Assembly: GCF_028292705.1 (NCBI RefSeq) | Contig: NZ_JAQGLV010000360.1 | Span: forward strand, 1-32,582 | Direction of reading: 5' to 3' | DNA length: 32,582 bases | DNA from: Collimonas fungivorans | GTDB lineage: Bacteria > Pseudomonadota > Gammaproteobacteria > Burkholderiales > Burkholderiaceae_D | In this document: piece by piece, positions 16,835 to 26,818 of the stretch | Position numbering within the stretch: position 1 is the stretch's first letter | Layout of the letters: every line of letters starts with the position of its first letter | The notes under the pieces: model-generated | Database searches by the model: none | Told to the model about the DNA's origin: nothing | Seen by the model: the letters and a program-made list of their open reading frames with translations, nothing else | Made by a program: the position numbers and the translations under genes

Positions 16835-17049
16835 TACGATCGATTTCCGAAGCCACCTCTATGCAGCAACGGCGAGCCGGAAACCAAGCTTTTAGATCAG
16901 GCAGCATCCCGTCTTTCATTGCGCATAAGAAAAACAAACATTGCGCGGCTGACAAACTCACCTATAGAATCCGGCTTTACAGCGAGGCCGCTGCTGTCAC
17001 GCAGTCGTCATATGACTTCGCTACCATAAAAAATTTTACGGAGGCCCTG

Positions 17050-18357
17050 ATGAAATTGAAAGCACTGGCTATCGCTTGCACACTAGCGACCATGAGCATT
17101 GCGGCGCATGCCGCCACCGAGATATCGTGGTGGCATTCGATGGCCGGCGCGCTCGGCGACCGCGTCAACGGCCTCGCCGACGAATTCAACAAGAGCCAGT
17201 CGGAATACAAGGTCACCCCGGTTTACAAAGGCGCCTACGACGAAGCCATGGCAGCGGCGACCGCCGCTTATCGCGCCGGCAACGCCCCCGATATCCTGCA
17301 GGTGTTCGAAGTCGGCACTGCCACCATGATGTACTCCAAGGGCGCCATCAAGCCGGTGTCGGAAGTCATGAAGCTGGCCGGCGAATCGTTCGATCCTTCC
17401 GCCTACGTGCCAGCCATCGGCGGCTATTACGCCGCGCCCAAAGGCGGCGGCCTGCTGTCGCTGCCGTTCAACAGTTCGACCACAGTGATGTTCTATAACA
17501 AGGACATGTTCACCAAGGCGGGGCTCGATCCCAACAAGCCGCCGGTGACCTGGCAGGAACTCGCGGTCGACGCCGCCAAGCTGAAAGCCAGCGGCGCCAA
17601 ATGCGCCTACACCACCACCTGGCAATCGTGGGTCGAGCTGGAATCGTTCTCGACCTGGCACAACGTTGAATTCGCCTCCAAGAACAACGGTTTCGACGGC
17701 CTCGACACGCGCCTGAAATTCAACAGCCCGCTGCACGTCAAGCATATCGAAAACCTGGCCAACTGGGCCAAGCAGGGTTACTTCACCTACGCCGGCCGCA
17801 AGGATGAAGCCACCTCGAAATTCTATGCCGGCGAATGCGGCATCCTGACCGGTTCGTCGTCCAGCTATGCAGACATCGCGAAGAATTCCAAGTTCAAGTT
17901 CGGCATCGCTACCCTGCCGTATTACAACGACGTCCCGGGCGCGCCGCAAAACACCATGATAGGCGGCGCTTCGCTGTGGGTCATGGGCGGCAAGAAAACC
18001 GAGGACTACAAGGGCGTCGCCAAGTTCTTCAAGTTCCTGTCGAAACCGGAAGTGCAAGCCAAATGGCATCAGGAAACCGGCTACCTGCCGACCACCACCG
18101 CGGCTTACGAAATCACCCGGAAGTCCGGTTTCTATGAGCGCAATCCCGGCACCGATGTTCCGGTCAAGCAGATGATCACCAAGACCACCGACAAGTCGCG
18201 CGGCATCCGCCTCGGCAACATGCCGCAGATCCGCACCATCATCGATGAAGAACTGGAAAACGTCTGGACCGGCAAGATCACGCCGAAACAGGCGCTGGAC
18301 ACCGCGGTGGAGCGCGGCAACCTGCTGCTGGAACGTTTCGAAAAAACCAACAAGTAA
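17050..18357 (+). CDS. ugpB: sn-glycerol-3-phosphate ABC transporter substrate-binding protein
   Basis: Signal peptide MKLKALAIACTLATMSIAAHAA; EISWWHSMAGALGDRVNGLADEFNKSQSEYKVTPVYKGAYDEAMAAATAAYRAGNAPDILQVFEVGTATMM. GGAGG upstream of ATG 17050. Confidence 0.93.
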   Translation: MKLKALAIACTLATMSIAAHAATEISWWHSMAGALGDRVNGLADEFNKSQSEYKVTPVYKGAYDEAMAAATAAYRAGNAPDILQVFEVGTATMMYSKGAIKPVSEVMKLAGESFDPSAYVPAIGGYYAAPKGGGLLSLPFNSSTTVMFYNKDMFTKAGLDPNKPPVTWQELAVDAAKLKASGAKCAYTTTWQSWVELESFSTWHNVEFASKNNGFDGLDTRLKFNSPLHVKHIENLANWAKQGYFTYAGRKDEATSKFYAGECGILTGSSSSYADIAKNSKFKFGIATLPYYNDVPGAPQNTMIGGASLWVMGGKKTEDYKGVAKFFKFLSKPEVQAKWHQETGYLPTTTAAYEITRKSGFYERNPGTDVPVKQMITKTTDKSRGIRLGNMPQIRTIIDEELENVWTGKITPKQALDTAVERGNLLLERFEKTNK

Positions 18358-18405
18358 AACAGCCTGATATCTGGCTGTTCCCGCAGTGTTGACCTACACT
18401 GCGGG
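18358..18405 (+). other. Tandem intercistronic hairpins between ugpB and ugpA
   Basis: AACAGCC-TGATATCT-GGCTGTT immediately followed by CCCGCAGTGT-TGACCT-ACACTGCGGG (7- and 10-bp perfect stems). Confidence 0.85.
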
Positions 18406-18470
18406 AATTGCATTTCGTCATACCCTGAAATCCCGCGCCAACGCGGATGCTCCGGTCAGAAAGCCTCATC

Positions 18471-19355
18471 TTGGAAAAACGCGCTCGCTTCAAGTCTGCC
18501 TGGCTGCCCTATGCGCTGGTCGCACCGCAGATCATCGTTACCCTGTTGTTCTTCGTCTGGCCGGCGGTGCAAGCACTGTACCAGTCGATGCTGCTGCAGG
18601 ACGCCTTCGGCGGTTATTCCGAATTCGTCTGGTTCGACAATTTCCGCACCCTGTTCGCAGACAGCAATTACCTTGCCTCGTTCAAGACCACTGCGGTGTT
18701 TTCCATCCTGGTCGCCGTGCTCGGCCTGTCGCTATCGCTGATGCTGGCGGCCTTTGCCGATCGCGTGGTGAAAGGCTCGGCCATTTACAAGACCTTCCTG
18801 ATCTGGCCTTACGCCGTATCGCCGGTGGTGGTTGGCGTACTGTGGATGTTCATGCTGAGCCCCACGCTGGGGATCGTCTCCAACTGGCTGCATTACATCG
18901 GCATCGACTGGAACCATGTGCTGAACGGCCGCCACGCGATGATACTGATCGTGATCGCCGCCGTCTGGAAGCAGGTCAGCTACAACTTCCTGTTTTTCCT
19001 GGCCGGCCTGCAAGCGATACCGAAGTCGCTGATCGAAGCCGCCGCGATCGACGGCGCCGGCCCGGTCAAGCGTTTCGCCACCATCATTTTCCCGCTGCTG
19101 TCGCCGACCACTTTTTTCCTGCTGGTGGTGAACATCGTCTATGCCTTCTTCGACACCTTTGCGATCATCGAAGCCACCACCCAGGGCGGCCCCGGCAAGG
19201 ATACCGAGATCCTGGTCTACAAGGTCTTCATCGACGGTTTCAAGGGCGGCGACCTGGGCGGCGCCGCGGCGCAGTCGGTAGTCCTGATGACCATCGTCAT
19301 CGTGCTCACCGTGGCGCAGTTCAAGTATGTTGAAAAGAAAGTCCAGTACGCATGA
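18471..19355 (+). CDS. ugpA: sn-glycerol-3-phosphate ABC transporter permease
   Basis: EKRARFKSAWLPYALVAPQIIVTLLFFVWPAVQALYQS...; EAAAIDGAGPVKRFATIIFPLLSPT permease EAA loop. Start may be TTG 18471 or ATG 18447. Confidence 0.9.
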   Translation: MEKRARFKSAWLPYALVAPQIIVTLLFFVWPAVQALYQSMLLQDAFGGYSEFVWFDNFRTLFADSNYLASFKTTAVFSILVAVLGLSLSLMLAAFADRVVKGSAIYKTFLIWPYAVSPVVVGVLWMFMLSPTLGIVSNWLHYIGIDWNHVLNGRHAMILIVIAAVWKQVSYNFLFFLAGLQAIPKSLIEAAAIDGAGPVKRFATIIFPLLSPTTFFLLVVNIVYAFFDTFAIIEATTQGGPGKDTEILVYKVFIDGFKGGDLGGAAAQSVVLMTIVIVLTVAQFKYVEKKVQYA

Positions 19356-19376
19356 AAACTGTCACGAAAGCCGTCC

Positions 19377-20228
19377 ATGATTGAGCGCCGTCCCATCCTC
19401 GACATGGTGAGCCACCTGGTGCTGATCCTGGGCGTCATCATCATCGCCTTCCCGCTGTATGTGGCTTTTGTCGCCAGCACGCAGACCGCGCAAGAAGCCG
19501 CGGCAGCGCCTTTGTCGCTGCTGCCCGGCAGCCATCTTGTCGAGAACTATGGCGCCCTGCTGACCAAGGGCGCCTCCGGCAACGTCTCGGCGCCGCCGGT
19601 GGCGCGCATGCTGCTGGTGAGCCTGATATCGGCGCTGACGATTGCGATCGGCAAGATCTCGATTTCCATGCTGTCGGCATTCGCCATGGTGTACTTCCGG
19701 TTCCCCGGACGCTCGCTATTTTTCTGGATGATTTTCATGACCCTGATGCTGCCGGTGGAGGTGCGCATCACGCCGACCTACCAGGTGGTGTCCGACTTCC
19801 ACATGCTCAACAGCTACCCCGGCCTGACCATACCGCTGATCGCGTCGGCCACCGCCACTTTCCTGTTCCGCCAGTTCTTCCTGACCATCCCCGATGAACT
19901 GGCGGAAGCCGCGCGCATCGACGGCGCCGGCCCCTTGCGCTTTTTCAAGGACGTGATCTGGCCGCTGTCGCGCACCAATATCATCGCGCTGTTCGTGATC
20001 ATGTTCATTTACGGCTGGAACCAGTACTTGTGGCCGCTAATGATCGCCACCAACCAGGACATGTATCCGATCGGCATAGGCATCAAGACCCTGATCGCCG
20101 GCGGCGATTCGGCGGTGGAATGGAATATGGTGATGGCCACCCTGGTGCTGGCGATGCTGCCGCCGGGCCTGGTTGTAGTGGTGATGCAAAAATGGTTTGT
20201 TAAAGGTCTGGTTGATTCCGAGAAGTGA
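19377..20228 (+). CDS. ugpE: sn-glycerol-3-phosphate ABC transporter permease
   Basis: 283 aa, [37 protein letters not shown]...[28 protein letters not shown]. Confidence 0.93.
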   Translation: MIERRPILDMVSHLVLILGVIIIAFPLYVAFVASTQTAQEAAAAPLSLLPGSHLVENYGALLTKGASGNVSAPPVARMLLVSLISALTIAIGKISISMLSAFAMVYFRFPGRSLFFWMIFMTLMLPVEVRITPTYQVVSDFHMLNSYPGLTIPLIASATATFLFRQFFLTIPDELAEAARIDGAGPLRFFKDVIWPLSRTNIIALFVIMFIYGWNQYLWPLMIATNQDMYPIGIGIKTLIAGGDSAVEWNMVMATLVLAMLPPGLVVVVMQKWFVKGLVDSEK

Positions 20229-20229
20229 T

Positions 20230-21309
20230 ATGGCAAAAGTACACCTAGAAAACGTCAAGAAAACCTACGGCAAGGCGCCCAAGGCGGTCGATGTCATCCA
20301 CGGCATTTCGATCGATATCGCCGATGGCGAATTCATCGTCATGGTGGGCCCTTCCGGCTGCGGAAAATCGACCTTGCTGCGCATGGTGGCGGGCCTGGAA
20401 GAAGTCACTTCCGGCGACATCGTCATCGGCGACCGCGTGGTCAACCAGCTGGAGCCGAAAGATCGCGACATCGCCATGGTGTTCCAGAACTATGCGCTGT
20501 ACCCGCACATGAGCGTGTACGAAAACATGGCTTACGGCTTGAAGATCCGCGGCCTCGGCAAGGACGACATCGAAGTGCGGGTGCAGAAGGCGGCCAAGAT
20601 CCTGGAACTGGGCGCGCTGCTGCAACGCACCCCGCGCCAGCTGTCCGGCGGCCAGCGCCAGCGGGTGGCGATGGGGCGCGCCATCGTGCGCGAGCCGGCG
20701 GTATTCCTGTTCGATGAACCGCTGTCCAACCTGGACGCCAAGCTGCGGGTGCAGATGCGCCTGGAAATCCAGAAACTGCACCGCACGCTGGGCACCACCA
20801 GCCTGTACGTGACGCATGACCAGGTCGAAGCCATGACCCTGGGCCAGCGCATGATCGTCATGAACGGCGGCCGCGCCGAACAGATAGGCACGCCGGCCGA
20901 GGTCTATGCCAGACCCGCCACCACCTTCGTCGCCAGCTTTATCGGCTCGCCGCCGATGAACCTGTTGCAGGGCCGGCTGGCGGAGGACGGCTGCAGCTTC
21001 ACGCTGGCCAACGCCGACGCCGTCGCACTGCCGTTCGTCCACGGCACAATCGCCGGCCACGATTGCATCATGGGCCTGCGTCCAGAGCAGCTGATCTTCG
21101 GCCAGCCCGGTTTGAACCTGCGCGCGGAACTGGTAGAAGCCTTGGGCGCCGACCTGCTGGTGCATGCTTCGATAGGAGACCAGCTGCTGGTGATGCGGGT
21201 GCCGGCCGCGACCGCGGTCGTCACAGGCCAGCAAATCACTGCCGGTTTTGATCCCGCGGCCCTGCACTGGTTTGATCCGCAGACAACTCAGCGTATCGAA
21301 CTGGCATAA
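20230..21309 (+). CDS. ugpC: sn-glycerol-3-phosphate ABC transporter ATP-binding protein
   Basis: [78 protein letters not shown]-like C-terminus. Confidence 0.95.
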   Translation: MAKVHLENVKKTYGKAPKAVDVIHGISIDIADGEFIVMVGPSGCGKSTLLRMVAGLEEVTSGDIVIGDRVVNQLEPKDRDIAMVFQNYALYPHMSVYENMAYGLKIRGLGKDDIEVRVQKAAKILELGALLQRTPRQLSGGQRQRVAMGRAIVREPAVFLFDEPLSNLDAKLRVQMRLEIQKLHRTLGTTSLYVTHDQVEAMTLGQRMIVMNGGRAEQIGTPAEVYARPATTFVASFIGSPPMNLLQGRLAEDGCSFTLANADAVALPFVHGTIAGHDCIMGLRPEQLIFGQPGLNLRAELVEALGADLLVHASIGDQLLVMRVPAATAVVTGQQITAGFDPAALHWFDPQTTQRIELA

Positions 21310-21336
21310 AAAAGGGCGCTGACCAGCGCCCTTTTT
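21309..21336. terminator. Bidirectional rho-independent terminator between ugpC and acylase gene
   Basis: AAAAAGGGCGCT-GACC-AGCGCCCTTTTT perfect 12-bp stem. Confidence 0.9.
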
Positions 21337-21352
21337 ACTTTCCACCTGCAGT

Positions 21353-23767
21353 TCAGTTTTGCGGCTGCAGGCGAATCCGCTGCACCGTGGCCTTCTCCAC
21401 CGCAGCTCGTGAATACAGCAGCGGGAAATATTCCCCCTTGAGCCATTTATCCGCCAGGTCGCGGTAGTGCGGACTGTCCGGATCTCCCGATTGTCCCGGC
21501 GAGTTGACCGCGCGCGAATTATCCCAGTTGCCGACGTCGACCACCACCCGGAACGAGGGGCCGTTGGTTTGCAGGAAATCGCTACTGCGATAAGTCGACT
21601 GGTTGGGCGAATAGGCGCCGCCATGGGTCGGCATGGGGCCGACATTCAATTTTGCACGGGTAGCTTCATCCACCGCAGCGGCCAGCGGATGCTCCATCAG
21701 GTTATGATGCAGCTTGCCCCATTGCCACTGGCTGGTCTCGCTGCCCTGCAGCTTCTGCAGTTCGGCATAAGCATCGCTCAAGCTACTCAATAACACCTGG
21801 TCGCGCTTTTGCACGGCGTCCGGGCCAAAACGCGCCTGCGGCTGTTCAAGCGTGTCCAGCAGCACGGCGGTGTCCGGCGCGCCCATCGCTTCCGCCGCCG
21901 CCGGGCTCAGCACCGCAGCCTTGAACGCCTTGCCCAAATGCCGCGAGAGCCACACTTCAAACAAGGCGGCTTGCGCCGAATCGGCGCGCTCGACGAAATC
22001 CCAGCCGGCAAACAGGTTCAGCGCCGCCTGGGTCTGGGCATCGCTGGAGGACAGCGGTTTCAGCAGCGCCGCCAGGCGCCGCGCCGGGATCGACAGATCA
22101 TCGTTTTGCAGGCGCATGGAATCTTCCAGCGACACCTTGTTCAGCGACGACAGCACTTCGCTGATGCGCGTGAAGCGTGAATTGTTGGTCCATTCAAAAC
22201 CGAGCTTGCGTTCGCGATACGGATAACCGTCCGGCAGGTTCATCTGGTTGGCGGAGGCGAACCAGCCCTGCTTCGGGTTGTAGCTGGAAGGCAGCTGGTC
22301 GCCCGACCAGAAGCCGGCCCATTCGTAGCGGCCGTCGCCAGGCACCGGCAGCAGGCCGTCCCAGTTGGGACGGATCGGCGCCAGCCCGCCCGGCACCCAG
22401 CCGATGTTGCCCTTGGTGTCGGCATACACCTGGTTCTCGGTCGGCGCGCCCCAATGCAGCAGGGAATGCTTGAACTCGACAAAATTCCTGGCGCGCATAT
22501 AGTCGATGCTGCCGAAATACGGCGACATGCCTGGCTCCAGCCAGCCTGAGCGGACGGCAAAAGCGCGGCTTTTCCCCGGCTCGGAAAAAATCACCGGCCC
22601 GTGGCGGCTGAACACCAGTTCGGCAGAAACCGGTTTCCCGCCCTTGACCGGAATCTGTTCCGTGATGATGTTGAACGACTCCCAATTGCCTTGGTATTTA
22701 TACTGGTCCGAATGCTCGGGGTTGAGCTGGTAGACGTACAGATCTTCCTGGTCGATATTGAAAATCGTCAGGCCGAAGGCGACGCTGCCGTTATGTCCGA
22801 TAGAAATGCCCGGCAACGCCGGTTCGCCGGCGCCGATCACATTCAGGCCAGGCGCATTGATATGGGCGATGTAGCGCAGCGACGGCGCCGAATATGCGCG
22901 GTGCGGATCGTTCGCCATGATGGCGCGGCCGGTCGCCGATTTTGCCGGCGCGACTACCCAGTTGTTGCTGCCTTCGGCGACTTCTTCAGGATTCTCGGCA
23001 GCGGCGATCACCACGGCGTCGCTCTGCCCTTTCTGCAAGCTGTCCTTGCTGATCTTCACGCCCTGGGTGGCGAGCTGGAACACTTTCAGCAAATCCTTCG
23101 GCAGGCAGGGATCCAGCCCTTCCGGCATCGTCGTCTCCCATTTCGGCGTCAGGCCGAAACGGATCTCATCGGATTTCAGGTCGGCCTTGCAGGCGACATT
23201 GGCGCGCGCCACTTCGCTGTCCAGGTTGCGGGTAAGGCCGTGGCTGCGGATGCGCACCACGTCTGCCGCCTGCCATCTGGCCGGCGCATAACCCAGCTGC
23301 TTGAATTCAAACGGCAATTTTTCCGGATGGGCGTTGACATAGTCGACATAAGCATTGATGCCGGCCACGAAGGTATTGGCCACCTGCTGCGCGTGCGGGC
23401 CGTAGGACTGCCACTCGCGCTGCATGTCGCCGCGGTACAGGAACAGCCGCGCCGCGCGGTCTTGCTGCACGTAGGCCGGGCCGAATACCTGCGCCAGCAG
23501 CCCGAGGCCGCGGCGGCGCCACAGATCGATCTGGAACAGGCGGTCACGCGCCGCATTGAAGCCCTGGACAAAAAAAGCGTCATCCTGGTTCGCCGCGTAT
23601 ATGTGCGGTACACCCCATTGGTCTACTAAAATTTCCGCTGGTTTTTTCAAACCTGCAATCTTGTAGGTGGCGACAGGCGCCGCCGACGTATCCTTGGCCT
23701 GGCTTGAGGTTGCGGCGAATGACACCAGCAGCGCCGCCGCAGCGCAGATAGATCGTTGCATGAGCAT
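21353..23767 (-). CDS. Penicillin acylase family (Ntn-hydrolase) secreted amidase
   Basis: 804 aa with signal peptide; DQWGVPHIYAANQDDAFFVQGFNAARDRLFQIDLWRRRGLGLLA; EGSNNWVVAPAKSATGRAIMANDPH autoprocessing Ser motif. Confidence 0.92.
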   Translation of the reverse strand: MLMQRSICAAAALLVSFAATSSQAKDTSAAPVATYKIAGLKKPAEILVDQWGVPHIYAANQDDAFFVQGFNAARDRLFQIDLWRRRGLGLLAQVFGPAYVQQDRAARLFLYRGDMQREWQSYGPHAQQVANTFVAGINAYVDYVNAHPEKLPFEFKQLGYAPARWQAADVVRIRSHGLTRNLDSEVARANVACKADLKSDEIRFGLTPKWETTMPEGLDPCLPKDLLKVFQLATQGVKISKDSLQKGQSDAVVIAAAENPEEVAEGSNNWVVAPAKSATGRAIMANDPHRAYSAPSLRYIAHINAPGLNVIGAGEPALPGISIGHNGSVAFGLTIFNIDQEDLYVYQLNPEHSDQYKYQGNWESFNIITEQIPVKGGKPVSAELVFSRHGPVIFSEPGKSRAFAVRSGWLEPGMSPYFGSIDYMRARNFVEFKHSLLHWGAPTENQVYADTKGNIGWVPGGLAPIRPNWDGLLPVPGDGRYEWAGFWSGDQLPSSYNPKQGWFASANQMNLPDGYPYRERKLGFEWTNNSRFTRISEVLSSLNKVSLEDSMRLQNDDLSIPARRLAALLKPLSSSDAQTQAALNLFAGWDFVERADSAQAALFEVWLSRHLGKAFKAAVLSPAAAEAMGAPDTAVLLDTLEQPQARFGPDAVQKRDQVLLSSLSDAYAELQKLQGSETSQWQWGKLHHNLMEHPLAAAVDEATRAKLNVGPMPTHGGAYSPNQSTYRSSDFLQTNGPSFRVVVDVGNWDNSRAVNSPGQSGDPDSPHYRDLADKWLKGEYFPLLYSRAAVEKATVQRIRLQPQN

Positions 23768-23818
23768 TTGTCTCTTTTGTATTTTATTTACAAACCGGCG
23801 CCTGGGCCGCAGAGCAAT

Positions 23819-24052
23819 TTATTCGGTCAGCGCAACCAGGTTATCCACTTCGATTTTTGCGAATTCGACACTGCTGTCATAGGCGGTATGCAGGCTGGTG
23901 TGCGCACTCTCGGTATTGGTGCGGCTGGAAACGCTGGCGCCCGCCTTCAGTATCTGGTAGCCGTCATGCCACAGGTCGTCATGGCCCTGCACCGGTTTCG
24001 GCACGATGACGTAACCGCGATATTCGACATTTTCATTGGTTTGGTCGCTCAT
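23819..24052 (-). CDS. Conserved small hypothetical protein
   Basis: 77 aa, MSDQTNENVEYRGYVIVPKPVQGHDDLWHDGYQILKAG...; complete ORF between genes. Function not recognisable. Confidence 0.6.
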   Translation of the reverse strand: MSDQTNENVEYRGYVIVPKPVQGHDDLWHDGYQILKAGASVSSRTNTESAHTSLHTAYDSSVEFAKIEVDNLVALTE

Positions 24053-24203
24053 ATTGGCCTCGCTGCAAAATAAGGCTTAATCCTAGCATGAGCCTGAAAT
24101 GCACACATCGCGGCAAAATCGTGTACCTTGAACCTATTGTCAAAGCATGCGTCATACCTGTAAGTAGTTCTATATCAGTCACAACCACATGGAGAGATTG
24201 ATT

Positions 24204-25031
24204 ATGCACAAAGGTAGCGAACAGAATACGCACTGGAAAATCGCCGACCTGGATTTTTCAAAAATCAACATCCCTAAAGTCCGGCCCGACGAAAACCTTT
24301 TTTACCTGGTCACCTGCGCTTCGTTTGTTGAAAGCGGCTCCGACCTGTATACACAGAACCTGGTGGACTATTACGGCGACGAGCCGGAAATCTCCACCTG
24401 GCTGCGCGAGCAGTGGGAAGTCGAAGAGCTGCAGCATGGCCAGGCGCTGCGCGCCTATGTCGAGCACATATGGCCGGAATTCGACTGGCCCACCGCCTAT
24501 CGCAACTTCCTCGAAGAATATTCGACCTATTGCAAGGTCGAGCTGCTGGAACCTAGCAAAGGCCTGGAAATGGTGGCGCGCTGCGTGGTGGAAGCCGGCA
24601 CCGCCACCTTCTACAGCGCGCTATCGCGCAGCACCGATGAGCCGGTGCTGAAGGACCTGGCCTCGCGCATCGCCAGGGACGAGGTGAACCATTACAAGCA
24701 TTTCTTCCGTTATTTCCGCCGCTTCCGGCAGCACGAGGGACTGCGCCGCCACCGCATCTTCGGCGCCCTGCGCCGCCGCACGCTGGAAATGAAAAACGAA
24801 GATGCCGCCTGCGCCCTGCGTCACGTGCTCGGCACCAGGGCGCCGCAGCATGCCGACAACCAGGTCATGCTGCAGCAGATCCACAGCAAGATGAACACCA
24901 CCATACGCAGCCACCTGTCGCCCGACATGACGATCAAGATGATCATGCGGCCGCTGGACCTGCCGCCTGCGGTGCAGTCGATGGTGGCCTACCCGGTCAC
25001 ACAGATCATGAACAAGGTGTTTTTGCGTTAA
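24204..25031 (+). CDS. Ferritin-like/di-iron domain protein
   Basis: MHKGSEQNTHWKIADLDFSKINIPKVRPDENLFYLVTCASFVESGSDLYTQNL; EELQHG, EAGTATFY, RDEVNHYKHF di-iron helix motifs. 24189 is an alternative start. Confidence 0.8.
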   Translation: MHKGSEQNTHWKIADLDFSKINIPKVRPDENLFYLVTCASFVESGSDLYTQNLVDYYGDEPEISTWLREQWEVEELQHGQALRAYVEHIWPEFDWPTAYRNFLEEYSTYCKVELLEPSKGLEMVARCVVEAGTATFYSALSRSTDEPVLKDLASRIARDEVNHYKHFFRYFRRFRQHEGLRRHRIFGALRRRTLEMKNEDAACALRHVLGTRAPQHADNQVMLQQIHSKMNTTIRSHLSPDMTIKMIMRPLDLPPAVQSMVAYPVTQIMNKVFLR

Positions 25032-25063
25032 TTTTGCGTAATTTTTCGTTAAGCGCGCTCGCG

Positions 25064-25933
25064 CTATAGACGGTAAAAGCGCTGCGCATTCAGGCCCATG
25101 ACCTGCTGCCGCTGCAGAGGATCGAGACCAGCCAGCAAAACATCGGTAGCCGCCAGCCAGCGCCCATAATCCGCCGCCAGGTTGACTACCGGCCAGTCGC
25201 TGCCCCAGAGCACCCGTTCGGCGCCGAATACCTCCAGCACGTGAGACGCATACGGCTGCAGCTGGCCCACTTGCCAGCCGGCTGCCGCTTCGGTCACCAG
25301 CCCCGACAGCTTGCAATACACCTGCGGCAGCGCCGCCAGGCGGCTCATCGATGTCCGCCAGGGTTCCATTGCGGCGCTGGCGATCAGCGGTTTGGCGGCA
25401 TGGTCGATAACGATGGGCAGGTCCGGATAGCGCTCGGCGAACTCCAGCAAAAACGGCAGCTGGCGCGGCACGACCAGCGCGTCCAGGCTCAGCCGGTGGC
25501 GCTGCATGGCGGCGATTGCCGGCGCCAGCTGCGGATCGCAGATCCAGTCGTCGGCCAGGCCCTGCAGCATGGGGCGCAAGCCCCGCATCTTCGGATGGCT
25601 GGCCAGCAGCTGTATTTGCGGTTCGGCGTTGGCTGCCTTCAGATCGGCCCAGCCCACCACTGCCCGGATAAATGCGCTGCGCTCAGCCAGCCCGAGCATG
25701 AACAAGGTATCGCTCATGCTGGGCAGGGATTGCACCAGCACGCTGCCGCTTATGCCGTGCTGCTGCAGCAAGGGCTCCAGCTGGTCCGGCAGGAAGTCGC
25801 GATGGATTGACGCCAGTTCCGGCGGCGGCCATTGCCCCGTCCGGTTCGCCAGCAGCCAGAAATGTTGATGGGCATCGATGCGCATGGGGGCCGGTGCCGT
25901 ATCAAGCATATCGTCAGGCATGTCGTCAGGCAT
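25064..25933 (-). CDS. Amidohydrolase family 2 (L-fuconolactonase-like TIM barrel)
   Basis: MRIDAHQHFW, PIVIDHAAKP, VLWGSDWPVVN motifs; 289 aa, true start possibly at internal Met 25885. Confidence 0.88.
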   Translation of the reverse strand: MPDDMPDDMLDTAPAPMRIDAHQHFWLLANRTGQWPPPELASIHRDFLPDQLEPLLQQHGISGSVLVQSLPSMSDTLFMLGLAERSAFIRAVVGWADLKAANAEPQIQLLASHPKMRGLRPMLQGLADDWICDPQLAPAIAAMQRHRLSLDALVVPRQLPFLLEFAERYPDLPIVIDHAAKPLIASAAMEPWRTSMSRLAALPQVYCKLSGLVTEAAAGWQVGQLQPYASHVLEVFGAERVLWGSDWPVVNLAADYGRWLAATDVLLAGLDPLQRQQVMGLNAQRFYRL

Positions 25934-25984
25934 ATTGTTGGTCTCGGATCGGTATCTTTGGCATGGCCGGCAGATGCGGCGAAA

Positions 25985-26001
25985 GGTCCATTGGATGGAC
26001 C
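25985..26001. promoter_or_regulatory. Perfect palindrome GGTCCAT-TGG-ATGGACC upstream of amidohydrolase / response regulator
   Basis: 7+3+7 dyad, overlapped by ATTGG-ATGGA-CCAAT; located in the divergent intergenic region. Confidence 0.55.
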
Positions 26002-26143
26002 AATACTATCATGTGCAATTTTCGCAAGGCAATTGAAAATTTCCCGCGCCGCGATTTATCGATAGCCAATTCCGGACATGCCTTTCATAATCCGCCTCAT
26101 CGCCGAATGCGGTCATAACGGCGTCCCCGAGACGGAAACAACT

Positions 26144-26818
26144 ATGCGAATCTTGCTGGTAGAAGACAACAGGCCACTGTCCGAATGGCTGGCGCTAACC
26201 CTGCACCGCAATAAATACACAGTCGATTGCGTCTACAACGGCGCCGACGCCGATCATTTGTTGCTCACGCAGCAATACGAGCTGATCATCCTTGACATGT
26301 CCCTGCCGAAACTGGACGGCAGCGAAGTGCTCAAGCGCCTGCGTGCGCGCCACAACAACGTGCCGGTGCTGATCCTGACCGCCAACAATTCGGTCGAAGG
26401 CCGCATCGTCGGCCTCAATACCGGCGCCGACGACTACATGGCGAAACCGTTCGACGTCAATGAGCTGGAGGCGCGCATCCGCGCCCTGCTGCGCCGCGCC
26501 AACCAGCAGAAAAACCCGATCCTGCAATGCGGATCGCTGAGCTACGACAGCAACAGCCTGATCTTTTCCATCGACGGCGTCGCCCTCACCCTGACCCGGC
26601 GCGAACATGCCGTGCTGGAAACCCTGATCATGAAAATGGGGAAAACCGTCAGCAAGCAAGCCCTGGCCGAGAGCCTGTACGCGATGGCGGAAGACGTATC
26701 GCAGGACGCCATCGAAGTCTACATCCACCGCATCCGCAAGAAACTGGAACATGGCGACGCCGCCATCATCACTTTGCGCGGACTGGGCTACCTGCTCAAG
26801 CATCAGCATGAGGTCTAG
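26144..26818 (+). CDS. OmpR-family response regulator (TctD-like)
   Basis: MRILLVEDNRPLSEWLALTLHRNKYTVDCVYNGADADHLLLTQQYELIILDMSLPKLDGSEVLKRLR...; receiver + winged helix. Confidence 0.93.
   Translation: MRILLVEDNRPLSEWLALTLHRNKYTVDCVYNGADADHLLLTQQYELIILDMSLPKLDGSEVLKRLRARHNNVPVLILTANNSVEGRIVGLNTGADDYMAKPFDVNELEARIRALLRRANQQKNPILQCGSLSYDSNSLIFSIDGVALTLTRREHAVLETLIMKMGKTVSKQALAESLYAMAEDVSQDAIEVYIHRIRKKLEHGDAAIITLRGLGYLLKHQHEV

Noticed and set aside
25016-25064. TTTTGCGTTAA / TTTTGCGTAA / TTTTTCGTTAA imperfect repeats and AGCGCGCTCGCGCT palindrome after the ferritin-like gene
   Set aside because: Short low-complexity intergenic sequence; no supportable function.
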